Source of the DNA: Photobacterium sp. Ph5 | GTDB taxonomy: Bacteria; Pseudomonadota; Gammaproteobacteria; Enterobacterales; Vibrionaceae | Assembly: GCF_022129445.1 (NCBI RefSeq) | Contig: NZ_JADQAQ010000026.1 | Location: 18,096 to 62,528, forward strand | Reading direction: 5' to 3' | Length of the DNA stretch: 44,433 nt | Shown: positions 15,176 to 23,623 of the stretch, in pieces | Position numbering within the stretch: the first letter of the stretch is position 1 | Layout: each line of letters opens with the position of its first letter | Position numbers and translations under genes: made by a program | The notes under the pieces: model-generated | Database searches by the model: none | Seen by the model: the letters and a program-made list of their open reading frames with translations, nothing else | Told to the model about the DNA's origin: nothing

Positions 15176-16060
15176 TCACATATCTATTTGTTCTTGTAGC
15201 CAGTTTTTAAAGGCAAGGTATTTAGGCCGTTTTTCCATCCCTTTCATGCAGGCAATATAGTAGTTTAAATCTGATGGTATAGCTGAAAAAGGGGTCACGA
15301 GTTGCCCTGATGCTAATGGTTTTTCTATTAACTGTTGACGTCCAATAGCAATGCCTAATGAGTTTATTGCCGCTGTTATATACAAATTACTTTGATTAAA
15401 ACTATAGGTTTTTTGGTAACAATCAATATCACTATTGTTTGCTGTTAGCCATCTGGGCCAAGCTTTCGATTGTGTTCGGTGTATAAATGTTGCTTCTTCT
15501 AAACCCTCAATACCTTTCTCAATTAATCCTAACTGTTGTGCATATTGAGGGCTACAAACAGGGATCAGGTTTTCATTAAATAATAATTCGGTATGTAAAT
15601 CAGGATGATTAGGCTTGATGTAATAAATCGCTAAGTCGATAGGCTCATACCTAAAGTCATGGATCGAGTCTTTAACTTGAATACGGACATCAAGGTTGGG
15701 GTAGCGCTTTTGAAAAGATGTTAAACGAGGGATAAGCCATGATGCCGCAAAATTATTTGAGGTACCAATAAACAACTCACCACTTAGTTCATTATGTTTG
15801 ATGTCATTAAGCTCACTGTAAATAGCATCGAATGACTGTGATACAGCCATCTTTAGCCGTATACCTTCAGGAGTCAGTTCGAGTTTGCGAGTGAGCCGAA
15901 TAAATAATTTAAACCCAAGCTGTTGTTCTAAATTTTTAATTCGATGACTTACCGCACTTTGAGACATATTTAAATATGATGCCGCTTTGGTAAAACTAAG
16001 CTCTCTGGCTGCAATATTAAATACATGCATATTTGCCATTAGAATTTGTTGTTTATCCAT
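15176..16060 (-). CDS. LysR-family transcriptional regulator
   Basis: The 294-aa product has an N-terminal winged helix (about 8-66; FNIAARELSFTKAASYLNMS, QSAVSHRIKNLEQQLG) and a periplasmic-binding-like effector domain (about 92-290). The pattern FxRxxRKLELTPEG and the ending IACMKGMEKRPKYLAF place it near the DsdC/GcvA branch. It is divergent from chbF (about 120 bp between the starts), so it is the natural candidate to control chbF-chbG. In enterics that role belongs to the AraC-type ChbR. The effector is unknown. Confidence 0.88.
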   Translation of the reverse strand: MDKQQILMANMHVFNIAARELSFTKAASYLNMSQSAVSHRIKNLEQQLGFKLFIRLTRKLELTPEGIRLKMAVSQSFDAIYSELNDIKHNELSGELFIGTSNNFAASWLIPRLTSFQKRYPNLDVRIQVKDSIHDFRYEPIDLAIYYIKPNHPDLHTELLFNENLIPVCSPQYAQQLGLIEKGIEGLEEATFIHRTQSKAWPRWLTANNSDIDCYQKTYSFNQSNLYITAAINSLGIAIGRQQLIEKPLASGQLVTPFSAIPSDLNYYIACMKGMEKRPKYLAFKNWLQEQIDM

Positions 16061-16181
16061 TTATCTTTCTTATGCATGAGTAAAACTCATTTATAGGCGA
16101 TAACTCTTCGTTTGTTAAGGCTATTGAAACGGTTTTTAATGAATTTATCTAAACTGTGATGTTTTGCTAAAGGAAAAGAGA

Positions 16182-17507
16182 ATGAACAAGCCATTAAAAA
16201 TTGTTGTGATTGGTGCAGGCTCTAGTTATACCCCAGAACTTATTGAAGGCTTATTAGTCCGTAAAGATGAAATGCAGATTTCAGATTTATGGCTCGTTGA
16301 TATTGAAGATGGATGGGAAAAAGCGCAAATCATTGCAGCGTTAGCGAAAAGAATGGTGGATCGTGCCGGTATCGATATGACAATTCACCTAACACAGGAT
16401 CGACAATTAGCATTGAAAGATGCTGACTTTATTTGTTCTCAATTTCGAGCGGGTGGACTTGAAGGGCGGATAAGAGATGAAAAAATCGCTCTTAAATACG
16501 GCATGATTGGGCAAGAAACTAATGGACTTGGTGGCTTTGCTAATGCTTGTCGCACTATCCCTATTGCTCTCGATATCTGTCGGGACATTGAAGCACTATG
16601 TCCTGATGCGTGGCTTTTAAATTTCACTAACCCATCGGGTATGGTGACAGAGGCTATTTTGAAGCATACGAATGTTAAAACGGTAGGACTATGTAATGTG
16701 CCTGTAACGATGCAAAAAGGGGCGGCAGCAATCTTAGGCTGTAAAGAACAAGATTTAATGATCCAGATTGCAGGTTTGAATCACCTAGTTTGGGCAACTC
16801 AAATATTACATCAAGGGCAAGATAAACTTTCTGAAGTACTAGAGGCGGTATTAGCGGGGAACGACAGTATGGTGCCACAGAATATTCCAGCGTTCGCTTG
16901 GCCTGAAAATTTGGTTCGCTCGCTAGGTATGATCCCTTGTGCTTATCTTCGTTACTATTATCAAAGCCAAGATATGTTGGATGAAGAAGTGAAAGAGTTG
17001 CAACACCAAGATCAAGGTTGCCGTGCTGAAGTTGTAAAATCGATAGAGAAGAAATTATTTGATATTTATCGCGATCCTCACCTTGATGTAAAACCTAAAG
17101 AGTTAGAGCAACGTGGTGGTCAATATTATTCAGAAGCTGCGTGTGAATTAATGAATGCGATTCATAATGACAAGCGTTCAGTTATGCATGTTAATACTCG
17201 TAATAATGGGGCAATTTCAGGTCTTCCTGATGACTGTGCTGTTGAAGTGAGTGCGATGATCACCAGTGCTGGCCCTATTCCTTTTAATGTTGCGCCTCTG
17301 CCGACAGATACTCTGCGCTTAATTCAATTAATGAAAGAGTTTGAGACCTTAACGGTTAAAGCAGCAGTCGAAGGGGATATGAATGCGGCTATTCGCGGAT
17401 TGATTTTAAACCCTATCGTACCAACAGGACATGTACTAGAGCAGGCATTAGTTGAAACGATTGAAGCGAATCGAGCATATATGCCTCAGTTTTTTCATCT
17501 GCATTAA
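16182..17507 (+). CDS. chbF: GH4 6-phospho-beta-glucosidase / diacetylchitobiose-6-phosphate hydrolase type
   Basis: The 441-aa cytosolic GH4 enzyme needs NAD+ and a divalent metal. Marks include the Rossmann motif VVIGAGSSYTPEL, FRAGGLEGR, GQETNGLGGFANACRTIP, LLNFTNPSGMVTEA, the metal Cys-Asn-Val-Pro (GLCNVPV) and the GLNHLVW histidine. The neighbouring deacetylase gene chbG 41 bp downstream favours chitobiose-6-phosphate (after deacetylation) over cellobiose-6-phosphate as substrate. ATG 16182 with AAAGGAAAAGAG before it is preferred to an in-frame TTG at 16164. No PTS genes are adjacent, so phosphorylated substrate must come from a transporter elsewhere. Confidence 0.9.
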   Translation: MNKPLKIVVIGAGSSYTPELIEGLLVRKDEMQISDLWLVDIEDGWEKAQIIAALAKRMVDRAGIDMTIHLTQDRQLALKDADFICSQFRAGGLEGRIRDEKIALKYGMIGQETNGLGGFANACRTIPIALDICRDIEALCPDAWLLNFTNPSGMVTEAILKHTNVKTVGLCNVPVTMQKGAAAILGCKEQDLMIQIAGLNHLVWATQILHQGQDKLSEVLEAVLAGNDSMVPQNIPAFAWPENLVRSLGMIPCAYLRYYYQSQDMLDEEVKELQHQDQGCRAEVVKSIEKKLFDIYRDPHLDVKPKELEQRGGQYYSEAACELMNAIHNDKRSVMHVNTRNNGAISGLPDDCAVEVSAMITSAGPIPFNVAPLPTDTLRLIQLMKEFETLTVKAAVEGDMNAAIRGLILNPIVPTGHVLEQALVETIEANRAYMPQFFHLH

Positions 17508-17548
17508 TCGTTAGTCGTATTGTTTAAGTCTCTGTAGAGGATTGGTAA

Positions 17549-18325
17549 ATGAAATTAATAATGAATGCCGATGATTTTGGGTTAACAGAGGGGGTTAACC
17601 AAGCGATAATTCAGTGTTTACAGGCTGGCATTGTGCAATCAACAACATTAATGGTGAATCAACCGGGGACGTTAGATGCCATTGCCAGAATGAAAAAAGG
17701 TGAATGTGGCGATGCCGATGTTGGATTACATATTACATTAACGTCGGGTAAACCTGTGCTCGAACCTGAAAAGGTAAGGAGTTTAGTTGACAACAATGGC
17801 TATTTTCTTAAAAAGCCTGAGCTATTCTCTCGCCAGTTATCAGAGGTAGATCAAGAGCAAGCTTATCAAGAAATGCATGCGCAATATGCTTGTGCGTTGG
17901 CTTTAGGTTTAGAACCTAGCCATATTGATACTCACCATTTTGCAGCAACTATCCCATCGATTAAACATGCCTTTATTCGTTTTTTAAATGATATCGGTTT
18001 GCCAGCAAGACGTGTTGATGTGATGACGGAAGGAATGAGGGATTTAACGGTCGCAACACCAGATATCTTTGATATGGGCTTTTTTGATGAGGGGGTGTCG
18101 TTATCACGGTTAAAAGGTTATTTACTTGAATACCAGGCACAGTTTACTCATACATGCGTCGAATTTATGTGTCATCCTGGTTTAGCCGACGATCCATTAT
18201 TACAATCATTATCAAGTTATAGTGATAAGCGCTTTGAAGAGTTACAAATTCTAACCGATCCTCAATTTAAGCTATGGTTAAAACAGCATAAGATCACGCC
18301 GACGAATTTCTCCGCATTATATTAA
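17549..18325 (+). CDS. chbG: ChbG/YdjC-family chito-oligosaccharide deacetylase
   Basis: The 258-aa protein has the family's metal-binding set: Asp8-Asp9 in MNADDFG, His61 in GLHITLTSGKP, and His125 with Asp127 and His129-130 in SHIDTHHF, plus CHPG near residue 210. In E. coli, ChbG removes one acetyl group from chitobiose- or chitotriose-6-phosphate so that ChbF can hydrolyse it. The gene follows chbF by 41 bp on the same strand and has GTAGAGGATTGG before its ATG. They very likely form one operon. Confidence 0.92.
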   Translation: MKLIMNADDFGLTEGVNQAIIQCLQAGIVQSTTLMVNQPGTLDAIARMKKGECGDADVGLHITLTSGKPVLEPEKVRSLVDNNGYFLKKPELFSRQLSEVDQEQAYQEMHAQYACALALGLEPSHIDTHHFAATIPSIKHAFIRFLNDIGLPARRVDVMTEGMRDLTVATPDIFDMGFFDEGVSLSRLKGYLLEYQAQFTHTCVEFMCHPGLADDPLLQSLSSYSDKRFEELQILTDPQFKLWLKQHKITPTNFSALY

Positions 18326-18348
18326 TAAGTGATGAGCAATGTTGAGTA

Positions 18349-18385
18349 CCGTGATAGTTACCGTTTTAATGAGTAACTATCACGG
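18349..18385. terminator. Perfect 13-bp hairpin between chbG and the ycbX-like gene
   Basis: CCGTGATAGTTAC (18349-18361) pairs with GTAACTATCACGG (18373-18385), loop 11 nt. It has no U-tract in either direction but sits exactly between two convergent stops. Confidence 0.7.
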
Positions 18386-18393
18386 CGACTTAT

Positions 18394-19947
18394 TTATTGC
18401 TCAATCGTGATATTCGATGTTGGGATTGAACAACAGGCTAGTACTACACCTTGTTGTTTTTCTTCTTCACTCAATGCTGCGCTGTCTTGTTGTAATACAT
18501 TCCCTTTAGTCACTTTTACTTTACAGCGTCCACATAAACCTGCACGACAACCACTTTTTATTGGTAGCTCTGCCGCTTCAATTTGATCTAACAAGCTAGT
18601 TTGGTTGTTACCAGTAAATTGTTGCTGCTTATATTGGATGTTGAGTGATTGTTCTTGTTCTGGCTTGGTCAATGTTTTATTAAATAGCTCTTGATGAAAG
18701 CGATCGGTCGGTAAGCCTTGATTGCTTAGTAGCTCTTGTGCTATTTGGTTAAAACCACTGCTGCCGCATACATAAACATGGCAGTTATCTTGTACGTCAA
18801 TGTTTGCAAAGTGCTCCACGCAAATACGTCCATGATAAGCATGAGATGTATCCTTATCTTGAGTTAAACAAATATGAAGACTAATTTCTGGGTGATTGCG
18901 TTGTATTTCAGCGAGCTCAGCAGAAAAAGGAATGTCTGCTTGTGTTTTACAGTAATGATAGAAAGTTAGTCCCTGAGTATTTCTCTCAGAAATTAAGCTG
19001 CGTAGCATCGACATCATAGGTGTAACGCCACTACCAGCAGAGAGCAGCAGGGTATTTTGTTGTTTGTGTGGCTTAAGGTAAAACTGACCTGATGGTTTTT
19101 CACTCCATATCGTATCACCGACTTGTAAGTTATCGTGAAGCCAGTTTGATACTGTTCCTTGCTCAATTCGTTTAACTGAAATAGTGTATTCTTGCTCTAG
19201 TGGTGATGAAGACAGCGTATAACAACGTTCAACGATATTGCCGTTAATCGCCATACGAATAGGAAGGTACTGTCCTGGCAAGTAAGGTGCTAAAGCGGTG
19301 TCTTTTTGTGCTTTAAAAGAAAAAGAAACAAAATCTTTTGCGATGATTTCACGCTTAACGCAGGTCAGGGCAACACGTTGGTCAGGGTATGTTTCTGGAG
19401 TGCGGTGCTCTAACACTTCAACCTGATCCCCCTGACGAACAATGCCTTCTTTCACCACAATGGCATTCATGCCAAAATTCACATTGGTTGGAATGACTTT
19501 ATCTGAACGAAAGGTCATGAGTGTTGCAAGGGGTTCATTATTATCTGCTTTTTTTGCGGTACTAGGATCATAGTTTACTAATACACAGCGGCTACAAGGA
19601 GCCTTAATTTCAAGTTCTACTTCACCAATACGTATTCTTTTCCAGCGATCTTCAGCAAATGCGTTCACTCCAGAAACGACTAAATTGGCACGAAACTTAT
19701 CCATCGAATGGATTTCCTGAGTACGCTCATTGAGCGCATTTAGTGATGCTTCAGAGACAATCATGACGGGAAAGTTATCAGCAAAACTGACTTTAACTTG
19801 TGCTTTGCCTCCTATACGCTGGCTTTCGACACCGTTATAAAGCAGTTGTGCTGGTTGCCCAATAATCTCACTGACCCATAGGTCTGCATCGCTCGATGTT
19901 GTGTAAGCTTGGCAATTATCATTCCATACTGCCGTAGAAGTCGACAT
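18394..19947 (-). CDS. ycbX: MOSC - ferredoxin reductase - 2Fe-2S fusion, C-terminal part of a split YcbX-like gene
   Basis: The 517-aa product starts at ATG 19947. Domains: MOSC (1-165; PVMIVSEASLNAL, FRANLVVSGVNAFAEDRWKR, molybdenum-cofactor Cys in APCSRC), FAD-binding reductase (about 185-300; RCYTLSSSP), NAD-binding (about 300-415; LLSAGSGVTPMMSMLRSL) and a C-terminal plant-type ferredoxin (CRAGLCGRCKVKV, then CC). E. coli YcbX, which helps detoxify N-hydroxylated bases, has MOSC plus ferredoxin only, so the reductase is an insertion that could make the protein self-sufficient for NAD(P)H. The missing MOSC N-terminal domain is encoded just upstream in the same frame, ended by UAA. Whether this part is translated alone (reinitiation) is unknown, because there is no good ribosome site before its ATG. 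Confidence 0.88.
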   Translation of the reverse strand: MSTSTAVWNDNCQAYTTSSDADLWVSEIIGQPAQLLYNGVESQRIGGKAQVKVSFADNFPVMIVSEASLNALNERTQEIHSMDKFRANLVVSGVNAFAEDRWKRIRIGEVELEIKAPCSRCVLVNYDPSTAKKADNNEPLATLMTFRSDKVIPTNVNFGMNAIVVKEGIVRQGDQVEVLEHRTPETYPDQRVALTCVKREIIAKDFVSFSFKAQKDTALAPYLPGQYLPIRMAINGNIVERCYTLSSSPLEQEYTISVKRIEQGTVSNWLHDNLQVGDTIWSEKPSGQFYLKPHKQQNTLLLSAGSGVTPMMSMLRSLISERNTQGLTFYHYCKTQADIPFSAELAEIQRNHPEISLHICLTQDKDTSHAYHGRICVEHFANIDVQDNCHVYVCGSSGFNQIAQELLSNQGLPTDRFHQELFNKTLTKPEQEQSLNIQYKQQQFTGNNQTSLLDQIEAAELPIKSGCRAGLCGRCKVKVTKGNVLQQDSAALSEEEKQQGVVLACCSIPTSNITIEQ

Positions 19948-19956
19948 AAGTGCTAA

Positions 19957-20196
19957 TTATCCAAAGCTCAAAGAGAGTGGCGCTTTATTCGGGTAGTTAA
20001 AAAGTAAACCGTTAGACTCAATAGTTGTAGTGATCAGTAGTAGCTGAGGATAACGACGAGAGGTGATCATAGAGCCATCAGTGAGTGCAATCATAAAGCG
20101 TCGATCAAGATCAATACCCGCTGATTTAACATAAGCCTGAGATAGAGAGATTTTCTGAGTGGATTTGATGGGAAAGATATTGATTTGAGAAAGCAT
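19957..20196 (-). pseudogene. ycbX: N-terminal MOSC_N fragment of the same ycbX-like gene, ended by an in-frame UAA
   Basis: The 79-residue fragment (from ATG 20196; GTG 20205 possible) matches the MOSC N-terminal domain: INIFPIKSTQKISLSQAYVK, DLDRRFMIALTDGSMITSRR, YPQL. It stops at UAA 19959-19957. The next codons TTA GCA CTT lead straight into ATG 19947 in the same frame. Against E. coli YcbX (RFADFATQDAPTEVW) the sequence SFG*LALMSTSTAVW aligns without gaps, with the stop at the Asp position, so a single substitution explains the split. Confidence 0.85.
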
Positions 20197-20262
20197 TTTC
20201 TTCACTGGAATGTCATCCTATTTGATAATTACGCAATTTGTAGGATGAATAGTGAGGAAGTA

Positions 20263-20280
20263 ATGTCAGTTAAATGTCAG
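20263..20280 (-). promoter_or_regulatory. Pho-box-like direct repeat upstream of the ycbX-like gene
   Basis: On the minus strand CTGACAT-TTAA-CTGACAT gives two 7-nt units with an 11-bp period, the spacing of a PhoB box (CTGTCAT-N4-CTGTCAT). Each unit has one mismatch. It lies about 67 bp before the start codon, so phosphate control is possible. Confidence 0.55.
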
Positions 20281-20436
20281 CTCATAGATAGCTGTTTGTT
20301 ATGATCTTAAGGGTAATATTTGTTTTGTGAATATCTTTTGGGTGCTTTAAATTCATATATAGCTCGCTGAAAGTATAAGCTAAATTCTACTTTTTTCGGG
20401 TGCTTACTTTCTGTTTTAATTAACGTTGAACTAATT

Positions 20437-20598
20437 TTATTTGTCCTTAGATTTGTTTTTATCTTGTTTTATACAACATCCGCCAACACTGTCTTTTTTC
20501 GCTTTAATCGAAAGTTGTATGTACAAAAAGACGATAAAAAATACAAATAATACTAAAGATATAACAACATAGAGTGGAAATAATTCGCTAATACTCAT
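20437..20598 (-). CDS. Small single-pass membrane protein with a Gly-Gly-Cys-Cys tail motif
   Basis: The 53-aa product has one transmembrane helix (LYVVISLVLFVFFIVFLYI, about 8-26) and a basic cytoplasmic tail with GGCC followed by Lys-rich residues. ATG 20598 was chosen because AGGTGA lies 5 nt upstream, making the longer in-frame start at 20631 unlikely. The Cys pair in a short membrane protein recalls assembly or metal-related microproteins, but I cannot name a family. It stands alone. Confidence 0.65.
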   Translation of the reverse strand: MSISELFPLYVVISLVLFVFFIVFLYIQLSIKAKKDSVGGCCIKQDKNKSKDK

Positions 20599-20999
20599 GA
20601 TATTCACCTGATTAATGGAAGTGCTTATCATTTAATATACTCGATTGAAACAAGAGTGATAGGTTATTTTGCATCTCATAAACGCAAACATAATAATCAA
20701 GTTATAGGTGAAATTATCACACAAAGATGCAGTTCTTTTGCTAGTGGGATAAACGTTTGAGCTTTTGTTATTTACTTAGTGGTAAGTAAACTATTGCGAT
20801 TATTTATGCGTAGTTAAAGCGAATATTTAGTTTAACAATATGAATGATAGCCTAGTATTAAGTCAGTTTTATATGGTTGGTGTTATGATAGATAGATCGT
20901 ATTTGGTATAGCGTTTCAATAAATGTCTAGCATTTATCATTCAAACAAAAGCGCTTATTTTCGGAAGATAAATAATCAGATTTAGAAAATATTATAAAT
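20599..20999. other. Intergenic region with a perfect 8-bp inverted repeat
   Basis: No gene was seen. TTTACTTA-GTGG-TAAGTAAA at 20771-20790 is a perfect palindrome and a plausible operator. Its owner is unclear because the genes on both sides are on the minus strand and this region is upstream only of the 53-aa gene. Confidence 0.45.
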
Positions 21000-21031
21000 A
21001 ATTAAAGCCGATCTTGTGATCGGCTTTAATT
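21000..21031. terminator. Terminator of the AraC-family gene
   Basis: A perfect 14-bp stem (21000-21013 with 21018-21031), loop TTGT, has AT-rich outer arms. It overlaps the stop codon of the gene at 21030. Confidence 0.9.
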
Positions 21032-21872
21032 ATATTATCTCTTTGAGTGTTGTCATATCATTTTTTGTTTTTGACTGGCGACGAAATTGAGACGGTGTAA
21101 TACCATATTTCTTTTTAAAAGCGTTACTGAAATAAGAAATACTGCAGAATCCTACCCGTTCAGATATTTCATTTATAGAATAATCAGTAAATGTTAAGTA
21201 GTTAAGAACGATTCCCATACGTATATCAATGATTAATTGACTAAATTTGTACCCTTCTTTTTCTAATTGACGTCGTAATGTTGATATTGTCATGTTAAGT
21301 GCATTAGCTACATCTTCTATATTCCATGACTGATGAGGTGCTTGTACAATTAGATCTGTAACAATAGTACGAATATCATTTTTACGACGAATATTAAAAA
21401 TATTGGCAATGTTAATCCCGTTGCACATCAATGTATTAAGAATATATGGTAAACATTGTTTTACTAGTAATGCTTTTAAATCATGATTGAGATAAGGATA
21501 AGCGTGATTTAGTAACGTGATATTCTCCACGATAGATGATGGTATTTTATCTAGATGAAATTGATTTGAATCTTGATGTAGTGCCGGTGTCGTTTTACAT
21601 AAACTAATAGCACGTTCTATTGAGGTTGAAAGATGATTATCATCAATTTCAATTTCATTAAATTTAATTCCTTCAAGCGTATATTGCGAGATATTACACG
21701 ATATATGTGAGTATTTAGGAATAACCGCAATAACTTGATTGTGACAAGGAATTGAATAACCATTGATTTCTAGTGTTCCCCACGCATTATCAAAAATTAA
21801 AATACAATGTTTTTGCAGATGGAATCTTTCTAAAATGACTTTGTTATTTATGAGACCTTGTTTGAATATCAT
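21030..21872 (-). CDS. AraC-family transcriptional regulator
   Basis: The 280-aa product has a divergent N-terminal sensor domain (1-165) and a C-terminal double helix-turn-helix (about 168-265; WNIEDVANALNMTISTLRRQ, IDIRMGIVLNYLTFTDYSIN, VGFCSISYFSNAFKKKYG, ITPSQFR). The whole resembles ToxT/GadX-type AraC proteins rather than sugar regulators. It is divergent from the aaeXAB-like efflux operon with 552 bp between and is likely its regulator. Composition is more AT-rich than average, like the efflux genes. Confidence 0.9.
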   Translation of the reverse strand: MIFKQGLINNKVILERFHLQKHCILIFDNAWGTLEINGYSIPCHNQVIAVIPKYSHISCNISQYTLEGIKFNEIEIDDNHLSTSIERAISLCKTTPALHQDSNQFHLDKIPSSIVENITLLNHAYPYLNHDLKALLVKQCLPYILNTLMCNGINIANIFNIRRKNDIRTIVTDLIVQAPHQSWNIEDVANALNMTISTLRRQLEKEGYKFSQLIIDIRMGIVLNYLTFTDYSINEISERVGFCSISYFSNAFKKKYGITPSQFRRQSKTKNDMTTLKEII

Positions 21873-22424
21873 GATAAAACCGTCTTTTTATATACTGTGT
21901 ATTTATAGTAATACCCATATAGACAATAGGTAAACTACTGATATTAAAAAATATAAATGAATAGAGACTTTATACCTAATGATGAGTATGAGTGATATCT
22001 CTAGTATTTGTTATGGTGAGGATTATATATAAAACAATATCTTTTAAAAGCAATTTATATGCGTTAAAAATAAAGTTTAAAAATTCCCTATGTAAGGTGT
22101 TGTTATATATATTTATTTTGTTGTCGACTTTTAATGTACTGTTTTGATTTTATTTAATTTTAATTTTAGTTTTTTTTAATAAAAATTGTTGTTTTTTTTA
22201 TGTATATCTAAGATTAATTATATAAATAATAACTGTTTTTTATTTAATAATGTATTTAACTAGACATTAAATTTTTATTGGATGTATTATTATTTTATTA
22301 ATGCTATGGAGGTATCATAGTATAGCTATATTTACTTTTTGTTTTAAACATATTTACTTACCTGTTGGGTAAAAAACATAACTATAAATCATTTACAGAT
22401 TGAACTGGATAATAAGTAAAAACT
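21873..22424. other. Very AT-rich divergent intergenic region
   Basis: There is no gene in 552 bp. Long T-runs and A-runs (about 22130-22270) suggest a curved, H-NS-bindable promoter region for the AraC gene and the efflux operon. No specific operator was identified. Confidence 0.5.
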
Positions 22425-22631
22425 ATGTACTTAGCTAATGATTTTATATTTCTTAACATATTAATACCTAAGATGATTATAATTGGATTCATTTCAGTTA
22501 TGATTTTTTTTGTAATTAAAAAAGTCATAGAAAAAACAAATTTATTAAATGAATTATGGCATCCAAGACTAATGCTTTGGTCATTATTATGTTCCTTATA
22601 TGCACTTATAGTAATTTTTTCGAGTAAATAA
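22425..22631 (+). CDS. aaeX: AaeX-like small membrane protein (DUF1656)
   Basis: The 68-aa product has two membrane segments (about 15-33 and 48-65) separated by the LLNELWHPRLMLWSL stretch, which matches the conserved W-H-P-x-L of the AaeX family. It overlaps nothing and ends 1 bp before the HlyD gene. The order X-A-B is that of the E. coli aromatic-acid efflux operon. Its role in the pump is not established. Confidence 0.85.
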   Translation: MYLANDFIFLNILIPKMIIIGFISVMIFFVIKKVIEKTNLLNELWHPRLMLWSLLCSLYALIVIFSSK

Positions 22632-22632
22632 C

Positions 22633-23616
22633 ATGAAAATAATAAATAGTATTTTAATTATTGTTGTAACGATAGGTTTTTTTATCTTAGCCATAGATAA
22701 ATATAATCAAAAACTTAGTACTCGTCATGGTGTTGTGAGAGCTAATATTATTGAGATTTCTCCTGAGGTAAGTGGAAGGATAGAGTCAGTTAAAGTTAAT
22801 GATAATCAAGTTGTAAAAAAAGGTGATATTCTTTTTATCATTAATAATGACGATTATTTATTAGAGGTGAAACAAGCTAGAGATAATTATAGATTAGTTA
22901 AAAAACATCTGGATGAATTAGATTTGGAAATTATATCAGCTAAAGCTTATTTAAGAAAAGCAGAGCAACAATATGAATATGCATCCAAAAGATATAAGAG
23001 GATCCAATCGTTGCATAGTAAAGAGTATATTTCTACAGATAACTTGGATAAAATAAAAACAGAGTTTTACGATGCAAAAAATAATTTCATATCAGCTAAC
23101 TCAACACTACAGAAGATATCTATTGAACGTGGTGCTATAGGGAAAAATAATATTGATTTAAAAAAAGCACAATTAGATTTAGATAAAGCATTACTTAATT
23201 TAGATAGAACCGTAATTTATGCACCTACGGATGGTCGTATTGTTTCAGTGAATATTCATACAGGAGATTATGTTAATACTGGAAAAGCTGTAGTAGCAGA
23301 AGTAGATTCTGATAGTATTTGGATTGAAGGCGTTTTCCCTGAAACTGTCATCGATAAGATCAAAGTAGGAGAATTTGCCAATATTAGTTTAATGAGTAAT
23401 GAAGATGTTTCTTATACTGGTTATGTTGCAAGTATTGGGACTGCAATTAACTCAAAGGAATTACCACTATCCTCTGCTCTGATACCCGATTTACCACAAG
23501 TTTTTAAGTGGGTACGATTAGCTGAAAATATCCCTGTGCATATTAAGTTAGATAACTATGTTGATACCACGGCATTTATTGTTGGACAAACTGCAACTGT
23601 AACTATATTAAAGTGA
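22633..23616 (+). CDS. aaeA: HlyD-family membrane-fusion protein of an AaeAB-type efflux pump
   Basis: The 327-aa product has an N-terminal anchor (8-25), a biotinyl-lipoyl-like half (EISPEVSGRIESVKVNDNQV, VKKGDILF), a long coiled coil (about 85-190), a second lipoyl half (IYAPTDGRIVSVNIHTGDYV) and a beta-barrel. It is the periplasmic adaptor that links the inner-membrane AaeB-like protein to an outer-membrane channel. It is tightly packed between aaeX (1 bp) and the FUSC gene (7 bp). Lys- and Ile-rich with AAA/AAT/ATT/TTA codons, it is more AT-rich than most of the window, a possible sign of transfer. Confidence 0.9.
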   Translation: MKIINSILIIVVTIGFFILAIDKYNQKLSTRHGVVRANIIEISPEVSGRIESVKVNDNQVVKKGDILFIINNDDYLLEVKQARDNYRLVKKHLDELDLEIISAKAYLRKAEQQYEYASKRYKRIQSLHSKEYISTDNLDKIKTEFYDAKNNFISANSTLQKISIERGAIGKNNIDLKKAQLDLDKALLNLDRTVIYAPTDGRIVSVNIHTGDYVNTGKAVVAEVDSDSIWIEGVFPETVIDKIKVGEFANISLMSNEDVSYTGYVASIGTAINSKELPLSSALIPDLPQVFKWVRLAENIPVHIKLDNYVDTTAFIVGQTATVTILK

Positions 23617-23623
23617 TAAAATA

